Source: Selenomonadaceae bacterium (GTDB lineage Bacteria > Bacillota > Negativicutes > Selenomonadales > Selenomonadaceae). Taken from it: a DNA stretch of 46,559 bases. Of this stretch, positions 34,243-43,130 are shown piece by piece. Below the pieces are notes generated by a model. That model had not been told where the DNA came from. It ran no database searches and worked only from the letters and a program-made list of their open reading frames with translations. Each line of letters starts with the position of its first letter. Within the stretch, counting starts at the first letter, position 1. The stretch lies in NCBI GenBank assembly GCA_017484005.1, contig JAFUTY010000024.1:1-46559 (forward strand), in the 5' to 3' direction. Position numbers and translations under genes: made by a program.

Positions 34243-35073
34243 ATGCAAACTCGACGAATAATTCCAGGCTATCATTTGACGCTCGGAATCACGATGTTTT
34301 TCGTGTCGCTATTTCTATTCATACCGCTAGCCGCATTCTTACTCTATTCGAGCGGAATGGGATTCGATAAATTTTTGCAAGCCGTGACAGATTATCGCAA
34401 CGTTCATGCGTATGGAGTGAGCTTTTTCTGTGCATTGGCAGCGGCGATTATCAACTGCATTTTTGGATTGATTCTTGCATGGGTTTTGACTCGATACGAT
34501 TTTCGCGGCAAGCGATTCATGGATGCATTGATAGATCTTCCATTTGCACTTCCAACCGCTGTCGCAGGAATCGCATTGACAACTTTATACGCTGAAAATG
34601 GATGGATTGGACAATTTTTCTATGCAGTTGGAATTCCAAGTGCATTTTCTCCAGTTGGAATAACAATTGCATTGACTTTCGTCGGAATTCCATTCGTCGC
34701 AAGATCAATTCAACCGGTTTTGAAAGATCTTGATCCTCAACTCGAAGAAGCGGCAAATCTATTCGGTGCGAGCGATTTTCTCACATTTCGTCGAGTCATT
34801 TTTCCAGAATTGATATCGCCGCTGCTAACTGGATTTGCATTAGCATTTTCGCGGGGAATCGGTGAATATGGATCGGTCGTTTTCATCGCGGGAAATATGC
34901 CGTTCGAAACTGAAATCGCGCCGTTGATGATTATGACAAAACTCGAACAGTTTGATTATCAATCTGCCGCGGCAATTGCAATTGTCATGATGGTTCTATC
35001 GCTCGCAATTCTGCTAGTGATTCATGGATATCAAGGACGTCGACTCAAATTGATTGGAGGTGTCTCGGCATGA
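34243..35073 (+). CDS. cysT: sulfate ABC transporter permease subunit CysT
   Basis: 276 residues with six predicted membrane segments and the binding-protein-dependent permease (EAA) loop EEAANLFGASDFLTFRRVIFPELISPLLTG (about 168-197), which contacts the ATPase CysA. The lead segment LTRYDFRGKRFMDALIDLPFALPTAVAGIAL is typical of CysT/CysU. It forms the inner-membrane channel with CysW. ATG at 34243; the stop overlaps the cysW ATG (ATGA). Confidence 0.93.
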   Translation: MQTRRIIPGYHLTLGITMFFVSLFLFIPLAAFLLYSSGMGFDKFLQAVTDYRNVHAYGVSFFCALAAAIINCIFGLILAWVLTRYDFRGKRFMDALIDLPFALPTAVAGIALTTLYAENGWIGQFFYAVGIPSAFSPVGITIALTFVGIPFVARSIQPVLKDLDPQLEEAANLFGASDFLTFRRVIFPELISPLLTGFALAFSRGIGEYGSVVFIAGNMPFETEIAPLMIMTKLEQFDYQSAAAIAIVMMVLSLAILLVIHGYQGRRLKLIGGVSA

Positions 35074-35936
35074 ATTCAATCGCTATCGATCAATCTCAAA
35101 TTCCCGATGAATCTCCGAGCATCTCGAATCGAAATCGGAATCGAAAAATCATTGAATATTTGTTGATTTTCATCGCGGGAGCATTTCTATTTTTGATGTT
35201 GATTCTTCCACTGATTCTTGTCGGAGTTGAAGCATTGTCAAAGGGATGGAATGCATATCTCAAAGCGTTGACTGAACCATTTGCGATTAAAGCATTCTAT
35301 TTGACAATCGAGGCAACAATTCTCGCCGTGATTCTCAATACAATTTTCGGAATCAGTTCGGCCTGGCTTCTGACAAAATTCGATTTTCGCGGCAAAACAT
35401 TTTTAGGATCATTGATCGATCTTCCATTCGCAATTTCTCCAGTTGTCGCTGGATTATTTTTCATCATGCTTTTTGGAAGAATGAGCCCACTCTATTCACT
35501 TTTGCAATCAAATCATGTTGCGATAGTATTTGCAGTTCCTGGAATTATCCTCGCAACAGTCTTTGTAACTTTTCCATTCATAACTCGCGAATTGATTCCG
35601 GTGATGGAAAATCAAGGACGCGAGGAGGAGGAAGCTGCTGCAACGATGGGAGCAAGTGGATTTACAATTTTTCGAAAAGTCACTCTGCCGAATATCAAAT
35701 GGGCGTTGAGCTATGGAATCATTCTCTGCTCCGCGCGAGCGATGGGAGAATTCGGTGCAGTTTCAGTTGTCTCGGGACATATTCGTGGAAAGACTAACAC
35801 TCTCCCGCTCCACATCGAAATTCTTTATAACGAATACAATTTTACAGCAGCATTTGCAGTTGCATCGGTGCTGGTGATTATGGCGGTTGTCATTTTGATT
35901 CTAAGAAACATTCTTGAAAGAGAGATTGAGCGATGA
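35070..35936 (+). CDS. cysW: sulfate ABC transporter permease subunit CysW
   Basis: 288 residues, six predicted membrane segments after a 30-residue polar N-terminus that is longer than usual. LTKFDFRGKTFLGSLIDLPFAISPVVAGL and the EAA loop EEEAAATMGASGFTIFRKVTLPNIKWAL are diagnostic; SARAMGEFGAVSVVSGHIRGKTNTLPLHIE is the CysW C-terminal signature. Partner of CysT in the sulfate channel. Starts with ATGA overlapping cysT and ends with ATGA overlapping cysA. Confidence 0.93.
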   Translation: MNSIAIDQSQIPDESPSISNRNRNRKIIEYLLIFIAGAFLFLMLILPLILVGVEALSKGWNAYLKALTEPFAIKAFYLTIEATILAVILNTIFGISSAWLLTKFDFRGKTFLGSLIDLPFAISPVVAGLFFIMLFGRMSPLYSLLQSNHVAIVFAVPGIILATVFVTFPFITRELIPVMENQGREEEEAAATMGASGFTIFRKVTLPNIKWALSYGIILCSARAMGEFGAVSVVSGHIRGKTNTLPLHIEILYNEYNFTAAFAVASVLVIMAVVILILRNILEREIER

Positions 35937-37000
35937 TTTATGAAGTTGAATTGCGAAATATCAATAAGACATTTGGAGATTTTCAAGCGTCGAAGGATGT
36001 CAGTTTTGGAATTGAGCGCGGGAAATTGATCGGTCTGCTTGGATCTTCTGGAAGTGGAAAGACGACGATTCTTCGAATGATTGCAGGGCTTGAGACTCCA
36101 GATTCCGGAGATATTTTCATCGGTGGACGTCGCGTCAATGATGTTGATCCTGGCAAGCGTGGAATTGGATTTTTGTTTCAGAGTTATGCATTGTTTCGAC
36201 ACATGACGGTCTTCGATAACATCGCTTTCGGATTGGAAGTTCAGAAAAAATCGAAATCTGAAATCAAGGATCGAGTTGAATATTTGGCGGAATTGATTGG
36301 ATTGAAAGATTTCACGGATCGATTTCCAATGCAGTTGTCAGGCGGACAGCGTCAAAGAGTTGCATTCGCTCGAGCTTTAGCACCGAATCCAGAACTTTTA
36401 CTCCTCGATGAACCGTTCGCGGCAATCGATGCGAAAGTTCGTCAAGAGCTGCGTCAATGGTTGAAACATACAATTCACAAGCTCGGAATCACTTCGATTT
36501 TTGTCACGCACGATCAAGATGAAGCGGTCGAAGTTGCCGATGAAATCATTATCACGAATGCAGGTCGAGTTGAGCAGACTGGATCGCCAATCGAAATTTA
36601 TCAGTCGCCAAAAACTCCATTCGTCGCAAAATTCATCGGCGAATCAGTTCACGTGCCGGATTATACAATTTTCAAAGGATTCAATTCGATCGATGGAAAA
36701 TCTCACGAGGGAATATTGCGTCCAGAATTTCTCGAAATCGGTGCGAGTGAAAAAGAAATGTTAATGCCGCTCGCATCGGAACATGGAATCGTTCGCGGAA
36801 CATTTTTTCATGGGAGCAACATTCAAATCGATGTTGAAGTCAAGGGACAGATTCTTCGCGGCTTTCGAAATTTGGAAAAATCTCCGCTGCATGAAGGTGA
36901 TGAAGCATTCGTGTTTATTCATCGAATCTATGGATTCAAAGACAATCGCGCACTTGTCATTGAGAATTCTGAAAAACGTCGCGAGTCGGTGATTATCTGA
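35933..37000 (+). CDS. cysA: sulfate/thiosulfate import ATP-binding protein CysA
   Basis: 355 residues. ABC ATPase domain with Walker A GSSGSGKTT (about 36-44), signature LSGGQRQRVAFARALA (about 133-148), Walker B LLLLDEPFAAID and H-loop VTHDQDEA. A C-terminal TOBE-like domain follows (about 235-355), as in CysA and MalK. It powers sulfate import through CysTW on the cytosolic face. Its stop overlaps the start of the AprA-like gene, tying uptake and reduction together in one operon. Confidence 0.93.
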   Translation: MIYEVELRNINKTFGDFQASKDVSFGIERGKLIGLLGSSGSGKTTILRMIAGLETPDSGDIFIGGRRVNDVDPGKRGIGFLFQSYALFRHMTVFDNIAFGLEVQKKSKSEIKDRVEYLAELIGLKDFTDRFPMQLSGGQRQRVAFARALAPNPELLLLDEPFAAIDAKVRQELRQWLKHTIHKLGITSIFVTHDQDEAVEVADEIIITNAGRVEQTGSPIEIYQSPKTPFVAKFIGESVHVPDYTIFKGFNSIDGKSHEGILRPEFLEIGASEKEMLMPLASEHGIVRGTFFHGSNIQIDVEVKGQILRGFRNLEKSPLHEGDEAFVFIHRIYGFKDNRALVIENSEKRRESVII

Positions 37001-38631
37001 TGAAAGTTTCGGAAAAATTTTCAGACGTCTTGATAATTGGAGGAGGAGCGGCTGGATTATTCGCGGCGATTCGACTTTCGGAATTGAATCCAAATCGAAA
37101 AATCATAGTCGCTGAAAAGGCAAATATCGATCGAAGCGGATGTTTGGCGGCTGGAGTTAATGCATTAAATGCATACATCACGCCAGGAAAAACTCCTCGA
37201 GATTATGCAGATTATGCAATTCGAGACGCTCATGGAATTGCACGCTATGATCTTTTGTTATCGATGTCGGAACGTCTCAACGAAGTCACTCGAAAAATTG
37301 AATCGATGGGACTTGTGATTCAAAAAGATTCCGATGGAAATTATGTCGCGCGAGGAAATCGAAATATAAAAATCAACGGCGAAAATATTAAACCGATCCT
37401 CGCTCGAGCTGTTAAAAATTTTTCAAACGTTGAGATTCTCAATCATGTCAACATTGTCGATTTGATTCAAGCTGAAGAAAATCAAGTCGCAGGGGCATGG
37501 GGATTCCATATTAATGAAGAAAAAATTTTCGTGATTCGATCTCAAGCAGTTTTGATTTCGACGGGCGGAGCGGCTGGATTGTATCGCCCCAATCATACCA
37601 ATTCATCGCGTCACAAGATGTGGTATTCTCCATTCAACACTGGCGCGGGATTTGCGATGGGAATTCGAGCTGGCGCAGAAATGACAAGTTTCGAAATGCG
37701 ATTCATCGCTCTTCGATGCAAAGATACAATCGCACCGACTGGAACTATCGCGCAGGGAATTGGAGCGGCTCAAATCAATTCGCGCGGAGAAAAATTGCAA
37801 TTCAAAAATACAACTTCCGAGCGAGTTTTTGCTGTCACGAATGAAAAATCGTCCTGCTATCTTGAGACAATTGGAATTTCCAAAGAGCAGGAAGAATCGC
37901 TCGAGCGGGCATATTTCAACATGAATCCGGCGCAATCGATGAAATGGCTTGAATCTGGATTGCCGCCGTCAGTCGCAAATGTCGAAATCGAAGGAACTGA
38001 GCCGTATGTGGTTGGAGGTCACACGGCGAGCGGATTTTGGATTGACGCGAATCGAAAAACGACAATCGAAAATCTTTTTGCAGCGGGAGATGCTGCGGGA
38101 GGCTGTCCTCAGAAATATGTGACAGGATCATTTGCGGAAGGAGAAATTTCGGCGGAATCAATTGAAAAACTTTTGACCGAACAAAAAAATCCTCGAACCA
38201 ATTTTGATCCGAGAAAAATTTTGAACGATCTCAACAAATTCTTCACGAATGAATCTCTATTTACAATTGACGAACTCGAAGAAGCGATGCAGTCCGCGAT
38301 GGATGATTATGCAGGTGGAATTAAAACTAAATATCGATTCAGTGAAATTGGACTCGGAATCGCGTTGAAAAATATCGAGCGAATCGAGAATCTGTCTGAA
38401 AATCTGCGAGCTGAATCGATGTATGATCTTTTAAAAATTTTTGAACTGCGCGAGCGATTGTTAGTCTGTCGAGTTTTGATCGAGCATATGAAATCGCGGC
38501 GTGAAACTCGATGGCGTGGATTTGGTCAGAATCTCGATTTTCCACGGCATGATTCAGATTTCGATCTATTTGTAAATTCGCGAATGGAGAATGGAAAGAT
38601 CAAAATCCATTTTCGAAAAATGGTAGAATGA
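37000..38631 (+). CDS. aprA: adenylylsulfate reductase alpha subunit-like flavoprotein
   Basis: 543 residues. The N-terminal FAD motif is VLIIGGGAAGLFAAIRL (about 10-26), then RSGCLAAGVNALNAYITPGKTPRDYADYAI, characteristic of AprA. HTASGFWIDANRKTTIENLFAAGDAAGG and GSFAEGEISAESI close the fumarate-reductase-type flavin fold. It would reduce APS to sulfite with electrons from the AprB-like ferredoxin encoded 3.4 kb downstream. It is shorter than dissimilatory AprA (over 600 residues), which fits an assimilatory role beside cysDN. ATG at 37000 overlaps the cysA TGA. A general succinate dehydrogenase-like function is less likely in this context. Confidence 0.88.
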   Translation: MKVSEKFSDVLIIGGGAAGLFAAIRLSELNPNRKIIVAEKANIDRSGCLAAGVNALNAYITPGKTPRDYADYAIRDAHGIARYDLLLSMSERLNEVTRKIESMGLVIQKDSDGNYVARGNRNIKINGENIKPILARAVKNFSNVEILNHVNIVDLIQAEENQVAGAWGFHINEEKIFVIRSQAVLISTGGAAGLYRPNHTNSSRHKMWYSPFNTGAGFAMGIRAGAEMTSFEMRFIALRCKDTIAPTGTIAQGIGAAQINSRGEKLQFKNTTSERVFAVTNEKSSCYLETIGISKEQEESLERAYFNMNPAQSMKWLESGLPPSVANVEIEGTEPYVVGGHTASGFWIDANRKTTIENLFAAGDAAGGCPQKYVTGSFAEGEISAESIEKLLTEQKNPRTNFDPRKILNDLNKFFTNESLFTIDELEEAMQSAMDDYAGGIKTKYRFSEIGLGIALKNIERIENLSENLRAESMYDLLKIFELRERLLVCRVLIEHMKSRRETRWRGFGQNLDFPRHDSDFDLFVNSRMENGKIKIHFRKMVE

Positions 38632-38667
38632 CATCGGCTCTCAAAAAATTTTTAGGAGTGGATGTTC

Positions 38668-39747
38668 ATGAAGAAAAAATTGTTATCACTGATGCTCGCT
38701 GGAGTCATGTCGATCGGCTTGATTTCTGAAACTCAAGCGGCAACTCGAGATGAAATTGCGGCTGTCAAAGTTTCAAAATCCGGCAAATTCAATTATTGGA
38801 ATTCTGATTCTCAAGCGAAGGAAAAACTCGTCAGCTACATTAAAAATATCACGAACAAAAAGAGTTCAAATTTCATCCCGATTGAAGATCGAATCGCGGT
38901 GTTTGATCTCGATGGAACTTTGCTCTGTGAAACTGCACCGTGTTATTTCGAATGGATGATGTATCTCGACCGCGCGCTGTATGATTCGAGTTATACGCCG
39001 TCGAAAGAGGATCGAGATATCGCGACGCTTGTTGAATCAGAAATTCGAGCGGGACATTTTGCATCGAATCAATTTCCAAAGAGTCTCGACAATCAAGAGG
39101 CGATCTCTCAAGAATCAGTTTTCGCAGGGATGAGCGTCGAGGATTATGATTCATACGTCGATCGATTTTTGCAGAAGAATGTTGAGGGCTTGACGAATCT
39201 GAAATGGGGCGAGGCGTTTTATCTGCCGATGGTTGAAGTGATTCGATATCTGCAGGCGAATGATTTCAAGGTTTACATCGTCTCCGGAAGCGAGCGATCT
39301 GCTCTTCGAGTTTTGGCGAGCGATGTGTTGAAAATTCCAGTGAATCAAATCATTGGAACTGACGCGGCGATTCTTGCAAGTCATCAAGGCGATAAGGATG
39401 GCGGCGATTATGTTTATCAATCTAACGATTCATTGATTCGCGGAAAACTTCTCACGAAAAATTTGAAGATGAATAAAGTTTCGATAATCGCGCAGGAAAT
39501 TGGTAAGCAGCCAGTTTTAGCATTTGGAAACAGCGGCGGCGATGCGAGCATGTTGAATTATGCGATTTCGAACAATAAATATAGAAGTGCATCGTTCATG
39601 ATTCTTTGCGACGATGTTGATCGCGAATTTGGAAGTCTGATTAAAGCTGAAAATTGCAAAAATCTCTCTGAATCGAATGGATGGATTGCTGTCTCGATGC
39701 GCGATGAATTCAAAACAATCTACGGCGACGATGTGACTCGCGAATGA
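38668..39747 (+). CDS. secreted HAD-superfamily phosphatase
   Basis: 359 residues with the signal peptide MKKKLLSLMLAGVMSIGLISETQA. HAD motif I FDLDGTLL (about 80-87), motif II VYIVSGS (near 212) and motif III/IV LAFGNSGGDASML (about 290-302) are in order, with a helical cap between I and II. It resembles the phosphoserine-phosphatase (HAD-IB) branch but is exported, so it probably dephosphorylates an extracytoplasmic substrate. The ATG at 38668 is better placed behind AGGAG than the ATG 6 nt earlier. First of four envelope genes between aprA-like and aprB-like. Confidence 0.85.
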   Translation: MKKKLLSLMLAGVMSIGLISETQAATRDEIAAVKVSKSGKFNYWNSDSQAKEKLVSYIKNITNKKSSNFIPIEDRIAVFDLDGTLLCETAPCYFEWMMYLDRALYDSSYTPSKEDRDIATLVESEIRAGHFASNQFPKSLDNQEAISQESVFAGMSVEDYDSYVDRFLQKNVEGLTNLKWGEAFYLPMVEVIRYLQANDFKVYIVSGSERSALRVLASDVLKIPVNQIIGTDAAILASHQGDKDGGDYVYQSNDSLIRGKLLTKNLKMNKVSIIAQEIGKQPVLAFGNSGGDASMLNYAISNNKYRSASFMILCDDVDREFGSLIKAENCKNLSESNGWIAVSMRDEFKTIYGDDVTRE

Positions 39748-39763
39748 TCGAGGAGGATTTGAA

Positions 39764-40465
39764 ATGAAATTTATTTTTTTGATCCTCACAATGATTTTGA
39801 GTTTTTCGATGATGTTCGAAACTGCTTCCGCTGAAGAATCTCCGCAGTGGATAAAGGATCTCAAATCATCGAAGAAGGCTGATCAAATTTTCATCGTTGC
39901 AGGAATTGGAAAAACAACGGCATGGATTTCGATGCATGAAAAAGATTCGAATGGAAATTGGCAGGAAATCATGTCAACGCCGGGATTTATTGGCAAGAAT
40001 GGACTCGGTAAAACTCGCGAGGGCGATGGCATGACTCCAATCGGGATTTTCAAATTCAATCGAGCGTTTGGAATTGCCGAAGATCCTGGATGCAAGGCTT
40101 TCGATTATTTGCAGGTTGACGAGAATCATTACTGGTCTGGAGATCAAAATTTGAAATACAATCAAATGATAGATATTCGCGATTTTCCAAATCTCAACAA
40201 AGATGATTCCGAACATATCGCGGATTATGATCCTCAATACACTTACGCGCTCAACATCAATTACAACGAGAAGGGAATTTCTGGAAAGGGATCGGCGATT
40301 TTTCTTCACTGCTTTGGAAATGTCAAGCCGTATACAGGTGGATGCGTCGCGATTCCTGCCGATAAAATGAAATTCGTTATGCAGAATGTGAAATCTGATT
40401 GCGTCGTTGTGATTGATTATCTGAAAAATCTCGCGCCGGAATTTTATAAATCTCTGAAACTCTGA
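39764..40465 (+). CDS. secreted L,D-transpeptidase (YkuD-like) catalytic domain protein
   Basis: 233 residues with the signal peptide MKFIFLILTMILSFSMMFETASA. The core TPIGIFKFNRAFGI (about 102-115), IFLHCFG and TGGCVAIP (about 195-215) match the HxxG...SxGC-type active site of YkuD proteins, with the catalytic Cys in GGC and the His in LHC. It probably cross-links or edits peptidoglycan, or acts on a related peptide. ATG at 39764 with GAGGAGG upstream, 16 nt after the HAD gene. Followed by a VanX-like peptidase, consistent with a wall-processing group. Confidence 0.85.
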   Translation: MKFIFLILTMILSFSMMFETASAEESPQWIKDLKSSKKADQIFIVAGIGKTTAWISMHEKDSNGNWQEIMSTPGFIGKNGLGKTREGDGMTPIGIFKFNRAFGIAEDPGCKAFDYLQVDENHYWSGDQNLKYNQMIDIRDFPNLNKDDSEHIADYDPQYTYALNINYNEKGISGKGSAIFLHCFGNVKPYTGGCVAIPADKMKFVMQNVKSDCVVVIDYLKNLAPEFYKSLKL

Positions 40466-40490
40466 CTCAAAATCGAGAGGAGTGTTTATC

Positions 40491-41129
40491 GTGAAATTTT
40501 TAAAATGGATCGCATGCCTGTTGACTGCGATGATTCTGACAATCGCTCCAGTCTCCGCTGAAAGATCGAATTCGCCGGATGATCCAGCTGGATTTGTTTT
40601 GTTGTCTGATGTTGTGCCGGATATCATTCAAGAGATTCGATATTTTTCAACGTACAATTTCGTCGGTGACAGAATCGATGGATATCAAGCCCCATGCGCA
40701 CTGATGACAATCGAGGCGGCTGAAGCTCTCAAAAAAGTTTCTGATGAAGTCAAGTCGCAAGGCTATCGATTGAAAATTTATGACGCGTATCGTCCGCAAA
40801 TGGCGGTGGATCATTTTGTCCGCTGGGCTGAGGATCTCAACGATTCGCGCATGAAATCTTACTTCTATCCTAAAGTCGACAAAACAAAACTCTTCGACGA
40901 GGGATATATCGATGCAAAGTCAGGACACAGTCGAGGTTCAACAGTCGATTTGACGCTCTTCGATATGAAAACCGGCAAAGAAGTTGACATGGGAGGCACA
41001 TTCGATTATTTCGGCGAGCTTTCACATCCAGATTTCAAAGGCAAACTCACGAAGAAGCAGATCAAAAATCGTCAATATCTTCGCGACGTCATGATTAAGC
41101 ATGGATTCAAACCGCTCGCGACGGAATGA
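40491..41129 (+). CDS. D-alanyl-D-alanine dipeptidase (VanX-like), interrupted by an in-frame TGA
   Basis: Signal peptide, then an M15D fold. YDAYRPQMAVDHFVRWA, SGHSRGSTVDLTL (zinc His and Asp) and GGTFDYFGELSHPD are present. The protein stops at GFKPLATE, but the same frame continues TGA-WHFTLKDEPYPDTYFTFPVSAEVVR and ends at a TGA (41205-41207) overlapping the next gene's ATG. Family members read EWWHF there, so the stop replaces the first Trp and removes the last zinc-ligand His. It is a recent nonsense mutation, a sequence error or readthrough. GTG at 40491 is chosen for its spacing from GAGAGGAG. Confidence 0.85.
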   Translation: MKFLKWIACLLTAMILTIAPVSAERSNSPDDPAGFVLLSDVVPDIIQEIRYFSTYNFVGDRIDGYQAPCALMTIEAAEALKKVSDEVKSQGYRLKIYDAYRPQMAVDHFVRWAEDLNDSRMKSYFYPKVDKTKLFDEGYIDAKSGHSRGSTVDLTLFDMKTGKEVDMGGTFDYFGELSHPDFKGKLTKKQIKNRQYLRDVMIKHGFKPLATE

Positions 41130-41203
41130 TGGCATTTCACATTGAAAGATGAGCCGTATCCAGATACATATTTCACCTTTCCAGTTAGCGCGGAGGTTGT
41201 CAG

Positions 41204-41974
41204 ATGAAAAAATTTCTTGTCACGATGTTGATGTTCATAATTTCATTGAACATCGCGGAAGCCGGACATCTTGAAGAAATCGCGGAACGAGGATCGATTC
41301 GAATTGGAACAACTGGAGATTATCGTCCGATGTCATATTACAACGTCGAAACTGGATCTTACGAGGGAATCGATGCGGAACTCTCCAAATTGATCGCCGA
41401 TTCTCTCAACGTCAAAATCGAATATGTTCCGACGACTTGGTCAACTTTGACTGCAGACACTCTCGCCGGCAAATTCGATATCGCGCTCTGCGGAATTTCG
41501 AGAACATATGCGCGCGCTCAATCGATGGCGATGTCTGATGGTTATGGAATCGGAATGTTTGGCAAGACGATCCTCTGTCGAAAATCCGATGCACAAAAAT
41601 TCAAATCGCTCGCTGATATCGATAAGTCGAGCGTTCGCGTCATGATTAATCCGGGCGGGACGAATCAGAAATTCGCGAATGAAAATCTCAAAAATGCGCA
41701 AATCATTATCTTCAATGAAAATGCAGAAATTCCAAGTCAAATCGCGGAAGGAAATGCAGATATCATGATAACTGAAATCGTTGAAGCGTTGAGTTACATT
41801 CGATCGAATCCAAAACTCGCCGCGCCGCTTATCAATAAACCTTTCACAAGTCATTCTTGCGGAATTTTAATGCAGAAAGGCGATCAAGAATTTTTGAATT
41901 ATATCAACTTCGTCTTGGCTGAATTGCGAAATGATGGGACGCTTGAATCGCTCGAAAATAAATATTTGAAGTGA
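41204..41974 (+). CDS. periplasmic substrate-binding protein family 3 (cyclohexadienyl-dehydratase-like)
   Basis: 256 residues. Signal peptide MKKFLVTMLMFIISLNIAEA. RGSIRIGTTGDYRPMSYYN, YEGIDAELSKLIADSL, FDIALCGISRTYARAQSMAMSDGY and VMINPGGTNQKFANENL are the two-lobe family 3 pattern. The PGGTNQKFA and ADIMITEIVEA segments are closer to the PheC cyclohexadienyl dehydratase branch than to ordinary amino-acid receptors. It could bind an amino acid or act as a periplasmic prephenate/arogenate dehydratase; no permease is adjacent. ATG at 41204 overlaps the readthrough stop of the VanX-like gene, with GGAGG upstream. Confidence 0.82.
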   Translation: MKKFLVTMLMFIISLNIAEAGHLEEIAERGSIRIGTTGDYRPMSYYNVETGSYEGIDAELSKLIADSLNVKIEYVPTTWSTLTADTLAGKFDIALCGISRTYARAQSMAMSDGYGIGMFGKTILCRKSDAQKFKSLADIDKSSVRVMINPGGTNQKFANENLKNAQIIIFNENAEIPSQIAEGNADIMITEIVEALSYIRSNPKLAAPLINKPFTSHSCGILMQKGDQEFLNYINFVLAELRNDGTLESLENKYLK

Positions 41975-41989
41975 ATTCGAGGTAAAAGT

Positions 41990-42301
41990 ATGAGTGTGAG
42001 AATCGATCGCGACAGGTGTATCGGCTGCAGAAAATGCGTCGAAGTCTGTCCTGGAAATCTGTTGATCTGCAAAAATTCGAAGGCTGAAATTCGCGATGTG
42101 AGGGACTGCTGGGGATGTACTGCATGCGTCAAGATTTGTCCACGCGACGCGATTCATTTTTATCTTGCCGCGGATCTCGGTGGATCTGGCGGAAAACTTT
42201 TCGCGAGAGATTCTCAAGATACTTTGACTTGGATTCTCAAACTTCCAAATGGAATCGAGAAACAAATTGTCGTCGATAAAAATCAATCGAATCAATATTG
42301 A
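41990..42301 (+). CDS. aprB: adenylylsulfate reductase beta subunit-like ferredoxin
   Basis: 103 residues. Two [4Fe-4S] motifs: [12 protein letters not shown] (about 11-22) and [12 protein letters not shown] (about 40-51), followed by an AprB-type tail ([21 protein letters not shown]). It would pass electrons to the AprA-like flavoprotein. AprA and AprB are normally adjacent; here four envelope genes separate them. The ATG lies behind GAGGTAAAAGT. The gene ends 10 nt before cysD. Confidence 0.88.
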   Translation: MSVRIDRDRCIGCRKCVEVCPGNLLICKNSKAEIRDVRDCWGCTACVKICPRDAIHFYLAADLGGSGGKLFARDSQDTLTWILKLPNGIEKQIVVDKNQSNQY

Positions 42302-42311
42302 GGTGAAAAAT

Positions 42312-43118
42312 GTGAACGATGATCGTTTGTCGCAATTGGAATCTGACAGCATTTTTATAATTCGCGAAGCATATAAAAAACTCGGCAAGCTCGGAATGCT
42401 CTGGTCAATCGGTAAAGATTCGACGGTATTGCTCTGGCTTGCAAAAAAAGCATTCTTCGGTCATGTTCCATTTCCGTTTATTCACGTTGATACAAAGCGA
42501 AAAATTCCCGCGATGATCGAATATCGAGATCGAGTTGCGAAGGAATTGAATCTCGATTTGATTGTCCATACAAATTGGGACGCGATCAATGCAGGAATAA
42601 ATCCTCAATGTGGAAGATTGGCATGCTGCCGCGCGTTGAAAACTGAAGGATTGAAGCAGGTCGTTCAGAAATATGGATTCGATGGATTGATTGTCGGCGT
42701 TCGTCGAGATGAAGAGGGATCTAGATCCAAGGAACGAGTTTTCTCCGAGCGCAAAGAGGATGATGCTTGGGACTATACAAATCAACCGCCTGAGCTTTGG
42801 AATCAGTTCAAGACAGATTTTCCAAAGGGACATCATATTCGCGTGCATCCAATTCTTGCGTGGACTGAGCTTGACATCTGGGAATATATTCGACGCGAAA
42901 ATATTCCGATCATCGATTTGTATTTCGCCAAAAATGGAAAGCGATATCGAAGTCTCGGTTGTGAATGCTGCACTGGAATGATTGATTCGACGGCTGACAA
43001 TCTCGATAAAATCATTGAGGAGTTAAAACATACAAAAATCGGTGAGCGGGCTGGGCGGGCTCAAGATCAAGAGGATTCTTACGCGATGCAGAAACTTCGT
43101 CGCGAAGGATATATGTAA
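42312..43118 (+). CDS. cysD: sulfate adenylyltransferase subunit 2 (small subunit)
   Basis: 268 residues. It activates sulfate with ATP to APS together with the GTPase CysN. PP-loop motif [18 protein letters not shown] (about 31-48), [51 protein letters not shown] and [15 protein letters not shown] are all typical. The C-terminus [23 protein letters not shown] is the CysD signature. GTG at 42312 is preferred, with GAGGTGA 5 nt upstream; the ORF open to 42249 overlaps aprB and lacks a site. CysN follows after 12 nt. Confidence 0.95.
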   Translation: MNDDRLSQLESDSIFIIREAYKKLGKLGMLWSIGKDSTVLLWLAKKAFFGHVPFPFIHVDTKRKIPAMIEYRDRVAKELNLDLIVHTNWDAINAGINPQCGRLACCRALKTEGLKQVVQKYGFDGLIVGVRRDEEGSRSKERVFSERKEDDAWDYTNQPPELWNQFKTDFPKGHHIRVHPILAWTELDIWEYIRRENIPIIDLYFAKNGKRYRSLGCECCTGMIDSTADNLDKIIEELKHTKIGERAGRAQDQEDSYAMQKLRREGYM

Positions 43119-43130
43119 GGAGGCGGCGAG

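Noticed and set aside
40491..41207. Genome-wide reassignment of TGA to tryptophan
   Set aside because: TGA ends many intact genes here at ATGA or TGATG overlaps and Trp is coded by TGG throughout, so TGA is a normal stop.
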